Assembly: GCA_025846845.1 (NCBI GenBank)
Contig: JAOYTL010000015.1
Coordinates: 123,176 to 187,175, forward strand
Direction of reading: 5' to 3'
Source of the DNA: Alloboseaceae bacterium BT-24-1
GTDB lineage: Bacteria > Pseudomonadota > Alphaproteobacteria > Rhizobiales > Beijerinckiaceae
Length of the DNA stretch: 64,000 nt
A program made the translations under genes and the position numbers. Positions 19,650 to 27,835 of this stretch are shown here, one piece after another. Position 1 is the stretch's first letter. Each line of letters opens with the position of its first letter. Under the pieces are notes generated by a model that was given only the letters and a program-made list of their open reading frames with translations, was not told the DNA's origin and did not search any database.

Positions 19650-20047
19650 CGCGCTACCTGCTCGACACCAACATCATCTCCGATCTGGTTCGGCAGCCGC
19701 AGGGCCGTGTCGCGCAACGCATCTCCAAGGTCGGCGACCGCCAGGTTCTGACGAGCGTGATCGTCGCGGCCGAATTGCGTTATGGCTGCCGAAAGGCCGG
19801 CTCGGCGCGCCTGTCAGCGACCGTCGAGGCCCTGCTCTTCGAGATCGAGACCATTCCTTTCGACGAAGCAGCCTCGCGCGCTTACGCTGATCTGCGTGCG
19901 GCCCTCGAAGCCAAGGGCCAGCCCATCGGCGGCAACGACATGCTCATCGCTGCGCAGGCTCTGGCGCTTGGCTGCGCCATGGTCACGGCAAACGCAAACG
20001 AGTTCGCGCGCATCGACGGGCTCACGATCGAGAACTGGCTGGGCTGA
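19646..20047 (+). CDS. vapC: VapC PIN-domain ribonuclease toxin
   Basis: A 133-residue PIN-domain endoribonuclease that probably cleaves tRNA or rRNA when freed from VapB. The acidic metal site is complete: Asp7 in YLLDTNI, Glu43 in VAAELRYG and Asp98 in GGNDMLIAA, with the later TANANEF motif. Translation starts at a TTG that overlaps the vapB stop, a weak start that would keep toxin below antitoxin. The pair is intact and probably functional. Confidence 0.92.
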   Translation: MTRYLLDTNIISDLVRQPQGRVAQRISKVGDRQVLTSVIVAAELRYGCRKAGSARLSATVEALLFEIETIPFDEAASRAYADLRAALEAKGQPIGGNDMLIAAQALALGCAMVTANANEFARIDGLTIENWLG

Positions 20048-20077
20048 GGGTTCCGATCTCGGCTCCCGCATCGCCTC

Positions 20078-20386
20078 TTAGCGCTTGCGCACGAACTCGG
20101 TGCGCAGCACCAGGCCCTTGATACCCTCGAAGCGGCAGTCGATCTCCTCGGGGTTGTCCGTCAGCCGGATCGACCGGATCACCGTGCCCTGCTTCAGGGT
20201 CTGGTTGGCGCCCTTGACCTTGAGGTCCTTGATCAGCGCCACCGAGTCGCCGTCGGCCAGGACATTGCCGGTGGCATCGCGAACCTCGAGGTTGAGCGCC
20301 GCTGCGGCAGCAACGGCCATCTCCGCCGCCGGGCGCCATTCACCGGTCGCCTCGTCATAGACGTAGTCGTCGTCGCCACCGGCCAT
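20078..20386 (-). CDS. PhnA/YjdM-like protein lacking the zinc ribbon
   Basis: A 102-residue protein whose C-terminal two thirds match the YjdM (PhnA) domain: DATGNVLADGDSVALIKDLKVKG, then VIRSIRLT and IDCRFEGIKGLVLRTEFVRKR. E. coli YjdM begins with a four-cysteine zinc ribbon; here that part is replaced by a short acidic segment, DDDYVYDEATGEWRPAAE, without cysteines. The family's role is unclear despite its old link to phosphonate use. Convergent with vapC, it lies just past the adk terminator. Confidence 0.82.
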   Translation of the reverse strand: MAGGDDDYVYDEATGEWRPAAEMAVAAAAALNLEVRDATGNVLADGDSVALIKDLKVKGANQTLKQGTVIRSIRLTDNPEEIDCRFEGIKGLVLRTEFVRKR

Positions 20387-20404
20387 GAACCTGCTCCACC
20401 GCAA

Positions 20405-20437
20405 GAAAAAAGCCGCGCGGCGAGAACCGCGCGGCGT
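20405..20437 (-). terminator. Rho-independent terminator after adk
   Basis: The minus strand reads GCCGCGCGG-TTCTCG-CCGCGCGGC followed by TTTTTTC, a 9-bp perfect stem with a T-run. It lies 25 bases after the adk stop and ends the spc operon before the accessory genes. Confidence 0.92.
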
Positions 20438-20462
20438 CTGAACTCAAATCGGCACAAGGGCC

Positions 20463-21044
20463 TCAGCCCGCCAGCGCCTGCTCGATCGCCCCGGTGACAT
20501 GATCGATCGGCTGCATGCCGTCGATCAGCGTGAGCTGGCCGCGCTTGTCGTAATAAGGCGCGACGATCGCGGTGTCGCGATTATAGGCCTCGAGCCGGGT
20601 CTTGAAGATCTCCGGGTCATCGTCCTTGCGCACCGGCTGGCCGGCGGCCTTGGCCTCCTCGGCCCGGCGCACGATCCGGTCGACGAGCTTGCTCTGGTCG
20701 ACCTTGAGCTCCAGCACCTTGTCGAGCTTCAGCCCCTTCTCGGCGAGCATCGCATCGAGCGCCTCGGCCTGCGCCAGGGTGCGCGGGAAGCCGTCGAGGA
20801 TGAAGCCCTTCTTCGCATCGGCTTCTTCGATGCGGTCGGCGACGATGCCGATGACGATCTCGTCCGAGACCAGTCCGCCGGCATCCATCACCGCCTTCGC
20901 CTTGAGGCCGACCGGGGTGCCGGCGGCTACCGCCGCGCGCAGCATGTCGCCGGTCGAGAGTTGCGGAATGCCATGTTTCGCGACGATCCGTGTCGCCTGA
21001 GTGCCCTTCCCCGCCCCTGGCGGCCCCAGGAAAATCAGCCTCAT
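20463..21044 (-). CDS. adk: Adenylate kinase
   Basis: Interconverts ATP plus AMP with two ADP. The P-loop is GPPGAGKGTQA; the AMP-binding segment PQLSTGDMLRAAV and the hinge FILDGFPRTLAQAEALD follow. At 193 residues it is a short-lid form without the zinc-finger lid, normal in alphaproteobacteria. The ATG overlaps the secY stop (TGATG), so it is coupled to secY. It is the last gene of the spc operon. Confidence 0.98.
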   Translation of the reverse strand: MRLIFLGPPGAGKGTQATRIVAKHGIPQLSTGDMLRAAVAAGTPVGLKAKAVMDAGGLVSDEIVIGIVADRIEEADAKKGFILDGFPRTLAQAEALDAMLAEKGLKLDKVLELKVDQSKLVDRIVRRAEEAKAAGQPVRKDDDPEIFKTRLEAYNRDTAIVAPYYDKRGQLTLIDGMQPIDHVTGAIEQALAG

Positions 21045-22381
21045 CAGCGCCTTGCCCCCCTCAACTTCGCCTTCTTGACCAGGCCCTCATACTGATGGGC
21101 CAGGAGATGGCCGTGGACTTGAGCCACGGTGTCCATCGTCGTCGTCACCACGATCAGCAGCGAGGTGCCGCCGAGCAGGATGATCGGAATCTGGGCATAG
21201 GTGATCATGAACTCGGGGATCAAGCAGACGATAGTCAAATAGGCGGCGCCGAGCACGGTGATGCGGGTCAGTACGCGGTCGATATGTTCGGCGGTGCGCT
21301 CGCCCGGGCGGATGCCCGGCATGAAGCCGCCATGCTTCTTGAGGTTGTCCGCCGTCTCGACCGGATTGAACACGATCGCGGTGTAGAAGAAGCAGAAGAA
21401 GATGATCAGCGCCGCATAGAGGAACATGAACAGCGGTCGGCCATGCGCCAGGTATGTCGCCATCGTCGACAGGATGCCGGTGCCGCCCGAGGCCTGGCTG
21501 AAGCTCGCGATCGTCGTCGGCAGCAGCAGCAGCGAGGAGGCGAAGATCGGCGGGATCACGCCGGCGGTGTTGAGCTTCAGCGGCAGGAACGAGGTCTGGC
21601 CCTCGTACATCCGGTTGCCGACCTGGCGCTTGGGATAGTTGATCAGCAGGCGCCGCTGGGCGCGCTCGACGAAGACCACGAAGGCGATGACGCAGACCGC
21701 CATGACCAGCACCAGCAGCAGGAGGCCGGTCGAAACCGCGCCCTGACGGCCGAGCTCGAGCGTCTGAGCCAGCTGCGCCGGGAACTCGGCGATGATGCCG
21801 GCGAAGATGATCATCGACGTGCCGTTGCCGATGCCGCGGCTGGTGATCTGCTCGCCGAGCCAGAGCAGGAACATGGTGCCGCCGACCAGGGTGATCGTGG
21901 TCGAGACCAGGAAGAACGACCCCGGTTCCAGCACGAGATTGCCCGAGCCCTGCAGGCCGACGCCGATGCCCCAGGCCTGGAACAAGGCCAGCACCAGTGT
22001 GAGATAGCGTGTGTACTGGTTGAGGATCTTGCGACCCGCCTCGCCTTCCTTCTTCAGCGCCTCGAAGGTCGGCACGACGCTGGAAAGCAGCTGGATGATG
22101 ATCGAGGCCGAGATATACGGCATGATCGCCAGCGCGAAGATCGCAAGCCGGCCGACCGCGCCGCCCGAGAACATGTTGAACAGGCCGAGCACGCCGGTCT
22201 GGCTCTGCTTGAACAGATCGGCGACCGCCTCCGGGTTCATGCCGGGCAGCGGGATATAGGTGCCGAGCCGGTAGACGATCAGCGCCCCCAGCGTGAACCA
22301 GATCCGCTTCTTCAGCTCGTCGGCCTTGGCCAGCGCGCCGAAGTTCAGGTTTGCCGCAAGCTGTTCAGCCGCCGATGCCAT
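21044..22381 (-). CDS. secY: Protein translocase channel SecY
   Basis: The central channel of the Sec translocon, 445 residues with ten membrane helices. Recognisable parts are IPLPGMNPEAV after helix 1, ALGIMPYISASIIIQLL-like residues in helix 2 (here FALAIMPYISASIIIQLL), and the cytoplasmic loop GIRPGERTAEHIDRVLTR. It pairs with SecE, encoded at 53717. It follows rplO after a 97-base gap and overlaps adk. Confidence 0.98.
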   Translation of the reverse strand: MASAAEQLAANLNFGALAKADELKKRIWFTLGALIVYRLGTYIPLPGMNPEAVADLFKQSQTGVLGLFNMFSGGAVGRLAIFALAIMPYISASIIIQLLSSVVPTFEALKKEGEAGRKILNQYTRYLTLVLALFQAWGIGVGLQGSGNLVLEPGSFFLVSTTITLVGGTMFLLWLGEQITSRGIGNGTSMIIFAGIIAEFPAQLAQTLELGRQGAVSTGLLLLVLVMAVCVIAFVVFVERAQRRLLINYPKRQVGNRMYEGQTSFLPLKLNTAGVIPPIFASSLLLLPTTIASFSQASGGTGILSTMATYLAHGRPLFMFLYAALIIFFCFFYTAIVFNPVETADNLKKHGGFMPGIRPGERTAEHIDRVLTRITVLGAAYLTIVCLIPEFMITYAQIPIILLGGTSLLIVVTTTMDTVAQVHGHLLAHQYEGLVKKAKLRGARR

Positions 22382-22478
22382 GCGTCCGGTCCTTGGGTGA
22401 ATTCTGGTCTAGACAGTCGAACGGCGGCCAAGGCTTCGGGCCCGGCCGCCGCTCGCGTTAGTCATGTAAGCGCGGAAA

Positions 22479-22958
22479 TCACGCCTGTGAAGCGGCAACC
22501 GCCAGGATCTTGACCGTGCCGCCAGCCTTCTCGATCGCCTCGACGGCCGACTTCGACGCACCGGCAACCTCGAAAGCCAGCTTGGCCTTGAGCTCGCCGA
22601 CGCCGAGGATCTTGACGCCGTCCTTGGCCTGCCGGGTGATGACGCCGGCGGCGACGAGCGCCTCGATCGTCACCGCGCCCTTGGCGTCGAGCTTGCCGGC
22701 CTCGACCGCCTGCTGGATGCGCCCGAGGTTGACCTCGTTCAGATCCTTGGAGAACAGGTTGTGGAAGCCGCGCTTCGGCAGGCGCCGATAAAGCGGCATC
22801 TGGCCGCCTTCGAAGCCCTTGACCGCCACGCCGGCACGAGCCTTCTGGCCCTTGACGCCGCGCCCGCCGGTCTTGCCCTTGCCGGAGCCGATGCCCCGGC
22901 CGACACGCATGCGCGACTTGGTCGCGCCTTCGTTGTCACGGATCTCTGTGAGTTTCAT
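22479..22958 (-). CDS. rplO: 50S ribosomal protein L15
   Basis: A large-subunit protein of 159 residues with an extended glycine-rich N-terminus that threads 23S rRNA. The start MKLTEIRDNEGATKSRMRVGRG and the block GFEGGQMPLYRRLPKRGF are diagnostic. It follows rpmD by 12 bases in the spc operon. Confidence 0.99.
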   Translation of the reverse strand: MKLTEIRDNEGATKSRMRVGRGIGSGKGKTGGRGVKGQKARAGVAVKGFEGGQMPLYRRLPKRGFHNLFSKDLNEVNLGRIQQAVEAGKLDAKGAVTIEALVAAGVITRQAKDGVKILGVGELKAKLAFEVAGASKSAVEAIEKAGGTVKILAVAASQA

Positions 22959-22970
22959 CAGACGATCCCC

Positions 22971-23168
22971 TCACTTGCCGTCTACGACGCGCACGAGGTG
23001 CCTGACCTTGTCGATCATGCCCCGTACGGCCGGCGTATCGACAAGGGTCGACTGCCGGCGGAGTTTGTTGAGGCCGAGACCGATCAGGGTCTGGCGCTGC
23101 GAAGCCTCGCGGCGGATCGGGCTGCCGATCTGCTCGACGACGACGGTGGTGCTCTTAGCCTTTGCCAT
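22971..23168 (-). CDS. rpmD: 50S ribosomal protein L30
   Basis: A small large-subunit protein of 65 residues with the pattern VVVEQIGSPIRREASQRQTLIGLGLNK and NTP-like VDTPAVRGMIDKVRHLV. I place the start at MAKAKSTT; the open frame continues upstream into the rpsE end, but those residues are not part of the family. It lies 10 bases past rpsE. Confidence 0.98.
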   Translation of the reverse strand: MAKAKSTTVVVEQIGSPIRREASQRQTLIGLGLNKLRRQSTLVDTPAVRGMIDKVRHLVRVVDGK

Positions 23169-23178
23169 GATGCCACCC

Positions 23179-23742
23179 TCACGCTTCGGCCGCGGCATCG
23201 GTGCCGGCATCGCGACGACGCGTCTGCAGGGCCGAAACCTTGAGCGAGCGACGCGCGGCGACGCTGCGCGGCGAATCCTCGTTCTTCAGCGCGTCGAAGG
23301 TGGCGCGCACGAGGTTGTAGGGGTTCGAGGAGCCGAGCGACTTGGACACGACGTCCTGCATGCCGACCGCCTCGAAGACGGCGCGCATCGGGCCGCCGGC
23401 GATGATGCCGGTACCGGCCGGCGCAGCGCGCAGGATGACCTTGCCGGCGCCGTGACGGCCCTGGACGTCATGATGCAGCGTGCGGCCGTCGCGCAGCGGG
23501 ACGCGGACGAGGCCACGCTTGGCGGCTTCGGTCGCCTTGCGGATCGCCTCGGGCACTTCGCGGGCCTTGCCATGGCCGAAGCCGACGCGGCCCTTCTGGT
23601 CGCCGACGACGACGAGGGCAGCGAAGCCGAAGCGACGGCCGCCCTTCACGACTTTTGCGACGCGGTTGATGTGGACCAGCCGGTCCACGAATTCAGAATC
23701 GCGCTCTTCGCGAACCTGACGGTCACGAGATTCTCTCGCCAT
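23179..23742 (-). CDS. rpsE: 30S ribosomal protein S5
   Basis: A small-subunit protein of 187 residues at the mRNA entrance that affects decoding accuracy. It has an N-terminal double-stranded RNA-binding domain (FVDRLVHINRVAKVVKGGRRF) and the second domain GIIAGGPMRAVFEAVGMQDV. The loop associated with spectinomycin resistance (VVKGGRRFGFAALVVVG) appears wild type. It has a longer C-terminal tail than E. coli, as usual in rhizobia. Confidence 0.99.
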   Translation of the reverse strand: MARESRDRQVREERDSEFVDRLVHINRVAKVVKGGRRFGFAALVVVGDQKGRVGFGHGKAREVPEAIRKATEAAKRGLVRVPLRDGRTLHHDVQGRHGAGKVILRAAPAGTGIIAGGPMRAVFEAVGMQDVVSKSLGSSNPYNLVRATFDALKNEDSPRSVAARRSLKVSALQTRRRDAGTDAAAEA

Positions 23743-23876
23743 GTCTTCCTCTTACTTGCGCGGACGGTGCCGATCGTGGCCCGCCGCTCGCTCGAGCGCT
23801 CCGGAATGGAGCGACTTTCCAAATGCGACATGCGGGAAGCCCGTAAGGCCTCCCGCATCCCGCGGTCTTCAACCGA

Positions 23877-24239
23877 TCAGAAGCTCAGCCCGCCTTCGCG
23901 AGCAGCTTCCGCCAGCGCCTTGACGCGGCCATGGTACATGTAGGCGCCACGGTCGAACACGACCTCCTTGACGCCGGCCTTGATGGCGCGCTCGGCAATG
24001 ATCTTGCCGATCGCAGCCGCGGCCTCGACATTCGCGCCCGACTTGAAGTCGGCGCGGATGTCCTTGTCGAGCGACGAGGCCGAAGCGAGCGTCAGCCCCT
24101 TCGCATCGTCGATAACCTGCGCGTAGATCTGCTTGCCGGTGCGGTGCACCGACAGGCGGGCGCGGCCATTGGCCACTGCCTTGATCGCGCGGCGGACGCG
24201 GGCCTTGCGGCGCGCAGTCGCAACTGTCTGCTTGCTCAT
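23877..24239 (-). CDS. rplR: 50S ribosomal protein L18
   Basis: A 5S rRNA-binding protein of 120 residues. It has the basic start ARRKARVRRAIKAVANGRARLSVHR-type segment (ARVRRAIKA, RARLSVHRTGKQIYAQVID) and the C-terminal VVFDRGAYMYHGRVKALAE. The start is MSKQTVA; the open frame above it overlaps rplF and is not coding. It lies 11 bases after rplF and 134 bases before rpsE, one of the wider gaps in the spc operon. Confidence 0.98.
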   Translation of the reverse strand: MSKQTVATARRKARVRRAIKAVANGRARLSVHRTGKQIYAQVIDDAKGLTLASASSLDKDIRADFKSGANVEAAAAIGKIIAERAIKAGVKEVVFDRGAYMYHGRVKALAEAAREGGLSF

Positions 24240-24250
24240 GGCTGGCGTCC

Positions 24251-24784
24251 TTACTTCTTCTTGCCTTCCTTGCGGAAGATGAACTCGCCGGCGTACTTGA
24301 CGCCCTTGCCCTTGTAGGGCTCGGGACCGCGATAGTCGCGGATCTCGGCGGCGGTCTGGCCGACGACCTGCTTGTCGATGCCGGAGATCACGATCTCGGT
24401 CGGCTTCGGCGTGACGATCGCAACCCCGGCCGGGATCGGATAGTCGATGTCGTGGCTGTAGCCGAGCGAGAGCTTCAGGATCTTGCCGTTGACGGCGGCC
24501 TTGTAGCCGACGCCATTGATCTCGAGCTTCTTCTCGAAGCCGGCCGTCGTACCGACGACCAGGTTGTTGATGCGGGCACGCGAGGTGCCCCACAGCGCGC
24601 GGGCGCGCTTGGTCTGCGAGCGCGGCTGGACGGCGATGGCGCCGTTCTCCAGTGCGACCGAGACCTCATCGGGAACTTCGAAGGACAGTTCGCCCTTCGA
24701 GCCCTTGATCTTGACCAGCTGGCCCGAGACATTGGCGGTGACGCCAGCCGGAACCGAAACAGGCTTCTTACCGATACGAGACAT
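24251..24784 (-). CDS. rplF: 50S ribosomal protein L6
   Basis: A large-subunit protein of 177 residues near the factor-binding site, made of two repeated domains. MSRIGKKPVSVPAGV opens it and the C-terminal motif is RGPEPYKGKGVKY. It lies 30 bases after rpsH in the spc operon. Nothing unusual. Confidence 0.99.
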   Translation of the reverse strand: MSRIGKKPVSVPAGVTANVSGQLVKIKGSKGELSFEVPDEVSVALENGAIAVQPRSQTKRARALWGTSRARINNLVVGTTAGFEKKLEINGVGYKAAVNGKILKLSLGYSHDIDYPIPAGVAIVTPKPTEIVISGIDKQVVGQTAAEIRDYRGPEPYKGKGVKYAGEFIFRKEGKKK

Positions 24785-24814
24785 TGGATCTCTCCTGAGC
24801 AGCGGCCTGAAGGT

Positions 24815-25213
24815 CTAGAAGACCTTGCAGAGCACTTCGCCACCCACGTTCTGCTCGCGGGCAAGATGATCGGACATCACGCCCTTGGGCGTGGAGACGA
24901 TGGTGACGCCGAGGCCGTCGGCCACGCGCGGCATGGTCTCGACCGAGGAATAGACCCGACGGCCGGGCTTCGACACACGCGAGATCGACCGGATGACCGG
25001 CTGTCCCTCGTGGTACTTCAGCTCGATGTCGAACTCGGTGCGGCCGTTGCCGAACTCGGTGGTCGAATAGCCACGGATGTAGCCTTCCGACTGCAGCACA
25101 TCCAGAACGCGGGCGCGCAGCTTCGAGCCCGGGGTGGAAACGCGCGACTTGCGCCGCATCTGCGCATTGCGGATGCGGGTCAGCATATCGCCAAGCGGAT
25201 CGATGATCGCCAT
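24815..25213 (-). CDS. rpsH: 30S ribosomal protein S8
   Basis: A 132-residue protein that binds the central domain of 16S rRNA. DPLGDMLTRIRNAQMRRK and the C-terminal LGVTIVSTPKGVMSDHLAREQNVGGE block are diagnostic. In E. coli it represses the spc operon by binding its mRNA; whether this happens here is not visible. It lies 12 bases after rpsN. Confidence 0.99.
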   Translation of the reverse strand: MAIIDPLGDMLTRIRNAQMRRKSRVSTPGSKLRARVLDVLQSEGYIRGYSTTEFGNGRTEFDIELKYHEGQPVIRSISRVSKPGRRVYSSVETMPRVADGLGVTIVSTPKGVMSDHLAREQNVGGEVLCKVF

Positions 25214-25225
25214 GATGCTACCTCC

Positions 25226-25531
25226 TCACCAGCTCGACTTGACGAGGCCGGGAACCAGCCCCTTGTTGCCGAGCTCGCGCAGAGCAACGCGCGACATCTT
25301 CAACTTGCGATAAAAAGCGCGCGGGCGGCCGGTGACTTCGCAACGGTTGCGCACGCGGATGCCGGCAGAATTGCGCGGCAGTTCGGCCAGCTTCAGGCGA
25401 GCGAGGAAACGCTCGTCCATCGACTGGTTCTCGTCATTAGCGATCGCGAGAAGACGCGCACGACGGCCCGCGAATTTCTTCACGAGCGCCTTGCGGCGGT
25501 TGTTGTTCTCGACGGAGCTTTTCTTAGCCAT
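25226..25531 (-). CDS. rpsN: 30S ribosomal protein S14
   Basis: A head protein of 101 residues. It is the long zinc-independent form without the two CXXC pairs; the C-terminal half reads RCEVTGRPRAFYRKLKMSR and ends PGLVKSSW. It lies 36 bases after rplE. No second, zinc-binding copy is present in the window. Confidence 0.99.
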   Translation of the reverse strand: MAKKSSVENNNRRKALVKKFAGRRARLLAIANDENQSMDERFLARLKLAELPRNSAGIRVRNRCEVTGRPRAFYRKLKMSRVALRELGNKGLVPGLVKSSW

Positions 25532-25567
25532 CGATATCTCCTGGTTTCCGCGTATGAGCCCGAAGGC

Positions 25568-26134
25568 TCACTGCCGGAACGGGAAGTTGAAGTGCTTGAG
25601 CAGGGCACGCGCCTCGTCATCCGACTTGGCAGTCGTGCAGACGATCACGTCCATACCCCAGACCTGGTCGACCTTGTCGTAGTTGATCTCGGGGAACACG
25701 ATGTGCTCCTTGATCCCGAGCGCGAAATTGCCGCGCCCGTCGAACGACTTCGGGTTGAGACCACGGAAGTCGCGCACGCGCGGCAAGGCGATGGTGACGA
25801 GCCGATCGACGAACTCGAACATCTTGGTCTTGCGCAGCGTGACCTTGCAGCCGACCGCCATGTTCTCGCGCAGCTTGAAGCCGGCGATGGCGAGACGGGA
25901 CTTGGTGATGACCGGCTTCTGACCGGCGATCATGGCGAGGTCGCCGGCGGCGTTGTCGACCTTCTTGCGGTCGGCCGTCGCTTCACCGACGCCCATGTTG
26001 ATGACGACCTTCTCGAGGGTCGGCACTTCCATGACGTTCTTGTAGCCGAACTCGGCGATCATCGCGGGACGGACGACGTCCTCGTAATGCTTCTTCATGC
26101 GCGGCGAGAGAGCCGCCTGCTGATTCTCAGCCAT
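25568..26134 (-). CDS. rplE: 50S ribosomal protein L5
   Basis: A 5S rRNA-binding protein of 188 residues that bridges to S13. Conserved parts are VPTLEKVVINMGVGEA, GQKPVITKSR and the C-terminal GMDVIVCTTAKSDDEARALL. It starts eight bases before the end of rplX, so the two are translationally linked. Confidence 0.99.
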   Translation of the reverse strand: MAENQQAALSPRMKKHYEDVVRPAMIAEFGYKNVMEVPTLEKVVINMGVGEATADRKKVDNAAGDLAMIAGQKPVITKSRLAIAGFKLRENMAVGCKVTLRKTKMFEFVDRLVTIALPRVRDFRGLNPKSFDGRGNFALGIKEHIVFPEINYDKVDQVWGMDVIVCTTAKSDDEARALLKHFNFPFRQ

Positions 26135-26444
26135 CGATCAGATCCCCCGAACGCTTGGCGAAACGGACCTTGCGGCCGTCATCGAGCACCTTGAAGCCGA
26201 CGCGGGTCGGCTTGCCGTCCTTCGGATCGGCGACGGCCAGGTTCGACAGGTCGATCGTGGCCTCCTTGCTGATGATGCCGCCCTCGGACTGGGCAGTAGC
26301 CTTGGTGTGCTTCTTGACCAGGTTCACGCCGCGCACGACGGCGCGGGCGTCCTTCGGCAGGACCTGAAGCACTTCGCCGTTCTTGCCCTTGTCGCGGCCG
26401 GCGAGCACGACGACCTTGTCGCCCTTTTTGATTTTCGCAGCCAT
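26127..26444 (-). CDS. rplX: 50S ribosomal protein L24
   Basis: An assembly-initiator protein of 105 residues. It has the KOW motif IKKGDKVVVLAGRDKGKNGEV near the N-terminus and the motif ATIDLSNLAVADP. The start at 26444 overlaps the rplN stop (TGATG). The open frame above it belongs to another reading frame of rplN. Confidence 0.98.
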   Translation of the reverse strand: MAAKIKKGDKVVVLAGRDKGKNGEVLQVLPKDARAVVRGVNLVKKHTKATAQSEGGIISKEATIDLSNLAVADPKDGKPTRVGFKVLDDGRKVRFAKRSGDLIDG

Positions 26445-26812
26445 CACAACACCTCGGGAGCGAGCGAAATGATCTTCATGTGGTTCTTGGCGCGCAGCTC
26501 GCGCGGAACCGGTCCGAAGATACGGGTGCCCACAGGCTCCTTCTGGTTGTTGATCAGCACGGCCGCATTGCGGTCGAAACGGATCACCGAACCGTCGGGG
26601 CGCTTGATGTCCTTGGCGGTGCGCACGACGATCGCCTTCATGACGTCGCCCTTCTTCACGCGGCCGCGCGGGATGGCTTCCTTGATGGAAACCACAATGA
26701 TGTCGCCGATGCGGGCATAGCGCCGCTTCGAGCCGCCGAGAACCTTGATGCACATCACGCGGCGGGCGCCGGAATTGTCGGCGACCTCGAGATTGGTCTG
26801 CACCTGGATCAT
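26444..26812 (-). CDS. rplN: 50S ribosomal protein L14
   Basis: A 122-residue protein at the subunit interface, starting MIQVQTNLEVADNSGARRV with the DRNAAVLIN and FGPVPRELR blocks. It is taken as the first gene of the spc operon. The 114-base gap before it holds a nested hairpin, listed separately. Confidence 0.99.
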   Translation of the reverse strand: MIQVQTNLEVADNSGARRVMCIKVLGGSKRRYARIGDIIVVSIKEAIPRGRVKKGDVMKAIVVRTAKDIKRPDGSVIRFDRNAAVLINNQKEPVGTRIFGPVPRELRAKNHMKIISLAPEVL

Positions 26813-26857
26813 GGCCTTGATCCTTCCATCTGTGTATCAGCGCGGTTTCCGGACAAA

Positions 26858-26933
26858 GGCGTAAGTGCCTGAGCCCGGACTACGACTGACGGGGGTCGCT
26901 TTGCCCCCTGGCCTCAATGATTTGACTTACGCC
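26858..26933 (-). promoter_or_regulatory. Nested hairpin in the rpsQ-rplN gap
   Basis: Exact 9-base inverted arms GGCGTAAGT (26858-26866) and ACTTACGCC (26925-26933) enclose an inner GGGGG/CCCCC hairpin (26891-26908). The outer arm overlaps the rpsQ stop codon. In an operon packed with gaps of 3-40 bases this 114-base structured spacer is a candidate for control or RNA processing at the S10/spc boundary. No T-run follows, so a simple terminator is unlikely. Confidence 0.5.
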
Positions 26934-27169
26934 TTGGGAGCGTTGTCGAGCACAACCCAGCTTTTCAGCTTGGAAATGGGCTTCGACTCCTCGATCCAAA
27001 CCGAGTCACCGACCTTGAACGACCCCGCCTCGTCATGGGCGTGATAGTTCTTCGAACGGCGCACCGTCTTCTTGAGGAGCGGGTGCGTATAACGCCGCTC
27101 GACCTTAACCACAACAGTTTTGTTCTGCTTGTCGCTGACGACGACGCCCTGCAGCACGCGCTTCGGCAT
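26927..27169 (-). CDS. rpsQ: 30S ribosomal protein S17
   Basis: An 80-residue OB-fold protein that binds 16S rRNA. MPKRVLQGVVVSDKQNKTVVVKVER and the central RSKNYHAHDE block are diagnostic. It is the last gene of the S10 operon and follows rpmC by 11 bases. Confidence 0.99.
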   Translation of the reverse strand: MPKRVLQGVVVSDKQNKTVVVKVERRYTHPLLKKTVRRSKNYHAHDEAGSFKVGDSVWIEESKPISKLKSWVVLDNAPKA

Positions 27170-27180
27170 TGTCCTACTCC

Positions 27181-27393
27181 TCAGGCGCTCACTGCCGCGG
27201 TCTTGGACCGCTGCAGTGTCTTGATGCGGGCGATGTCCTTGCGCACTTCGGTGACCCGAGCGGTATTCTCGAGCTGGCCGGTCGCGCGCTGGAAACGCAG
27301 GTTGAACTGCTCCTTCTTGAGCTTGAGAAGCTCGTCCTGGAGCTGGTCCGTGCTCATCACCTTGATGTCGGACAGGCGTTGCGTAGCTTTCAT
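27181..27393 (-). CDS. rpmC: 50S ribosomal protein L29
   Basis: A 70-residue two-helix protein near the tunnel exit that helps bind SRP and trigger factor. LQDELLKLKKEQFNLRFQ and RVTEVRKDIARIKT are the conserved helices. It lies between rplP and rpsQ, the standard order. Confidence 0.98.
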   Translation of the reverse strand: MKATQRLSDIKVMSTDQLQDELLKLKKEQFNLRFQRATGQLENTARVTEVRKDIARIKTLQRSKTAAVSA

Positions 27394-27403
27394 GTCGCCC
27401 TCC

Positions 27404-27817
27404 TTACTCGGCGATGCGTTGGATGAAACGGGTCTTGATCGGCAGCTTGGCGGCGCCGAGACGGAGCGCCTCGCGGGCGATATCCTCCGGCACGCCGTCG
27501 AGCTCGAACATGATCCGGCCCGGCTTGACCTTGGCCGCCCAGAACTCGGGCGATCCCTTGCCCTTACCCATGCGGACTTCGGTCGGCTTCTTGGAAACCG
27601 GCACGTCCGGGAAGATCCGGATCCAGACCCGGCCCGCGCGCTTCATGGCGCGGGTGATGGCACGACGGGCCGCCTCGATCTGGCGGGCCGTGACGCGCTC
27701 CGGCTCCTGGGCCTTCAGGCCGAACTGGCCGAAGTTGAGATCCGTACCGCCCTTGGCGACGCCGGAAATGCGTCCCTTGAACTGCTTACGGAACTTAGTG
27801 CGCTTTGGTTGCAGCAT
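27404..27817 (-). CDS. rplP: 50S ribosomal protein L16
   Basis: A 137-residue protein next to the A-site tRNA. MLQPKRTKFRKQFKGR and IFPDVPVSKKPTEVRMGKGKG are diagnostic; the arginine hydroxylated in E. coli L16 by YcfD lies in this basic region. It follows rpsC by 18 bases. Confidence 0.99.
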   Translation of the reverse strand: MLQPKRTKFRKQFKGRISGVAKGGTDLNFGQFGLKAQEPERVTARQIEAARRAITRAMKRAGRVWIRIFPDVPVSKKPTEVRMGKGKGSPEFWAAKVKPGRIMFELDGVPEDIAREALRLGAAKLPIKTRFIQRIAE

Positions 27818-27835
27818 GGCTCTTCTCGATCAGCC

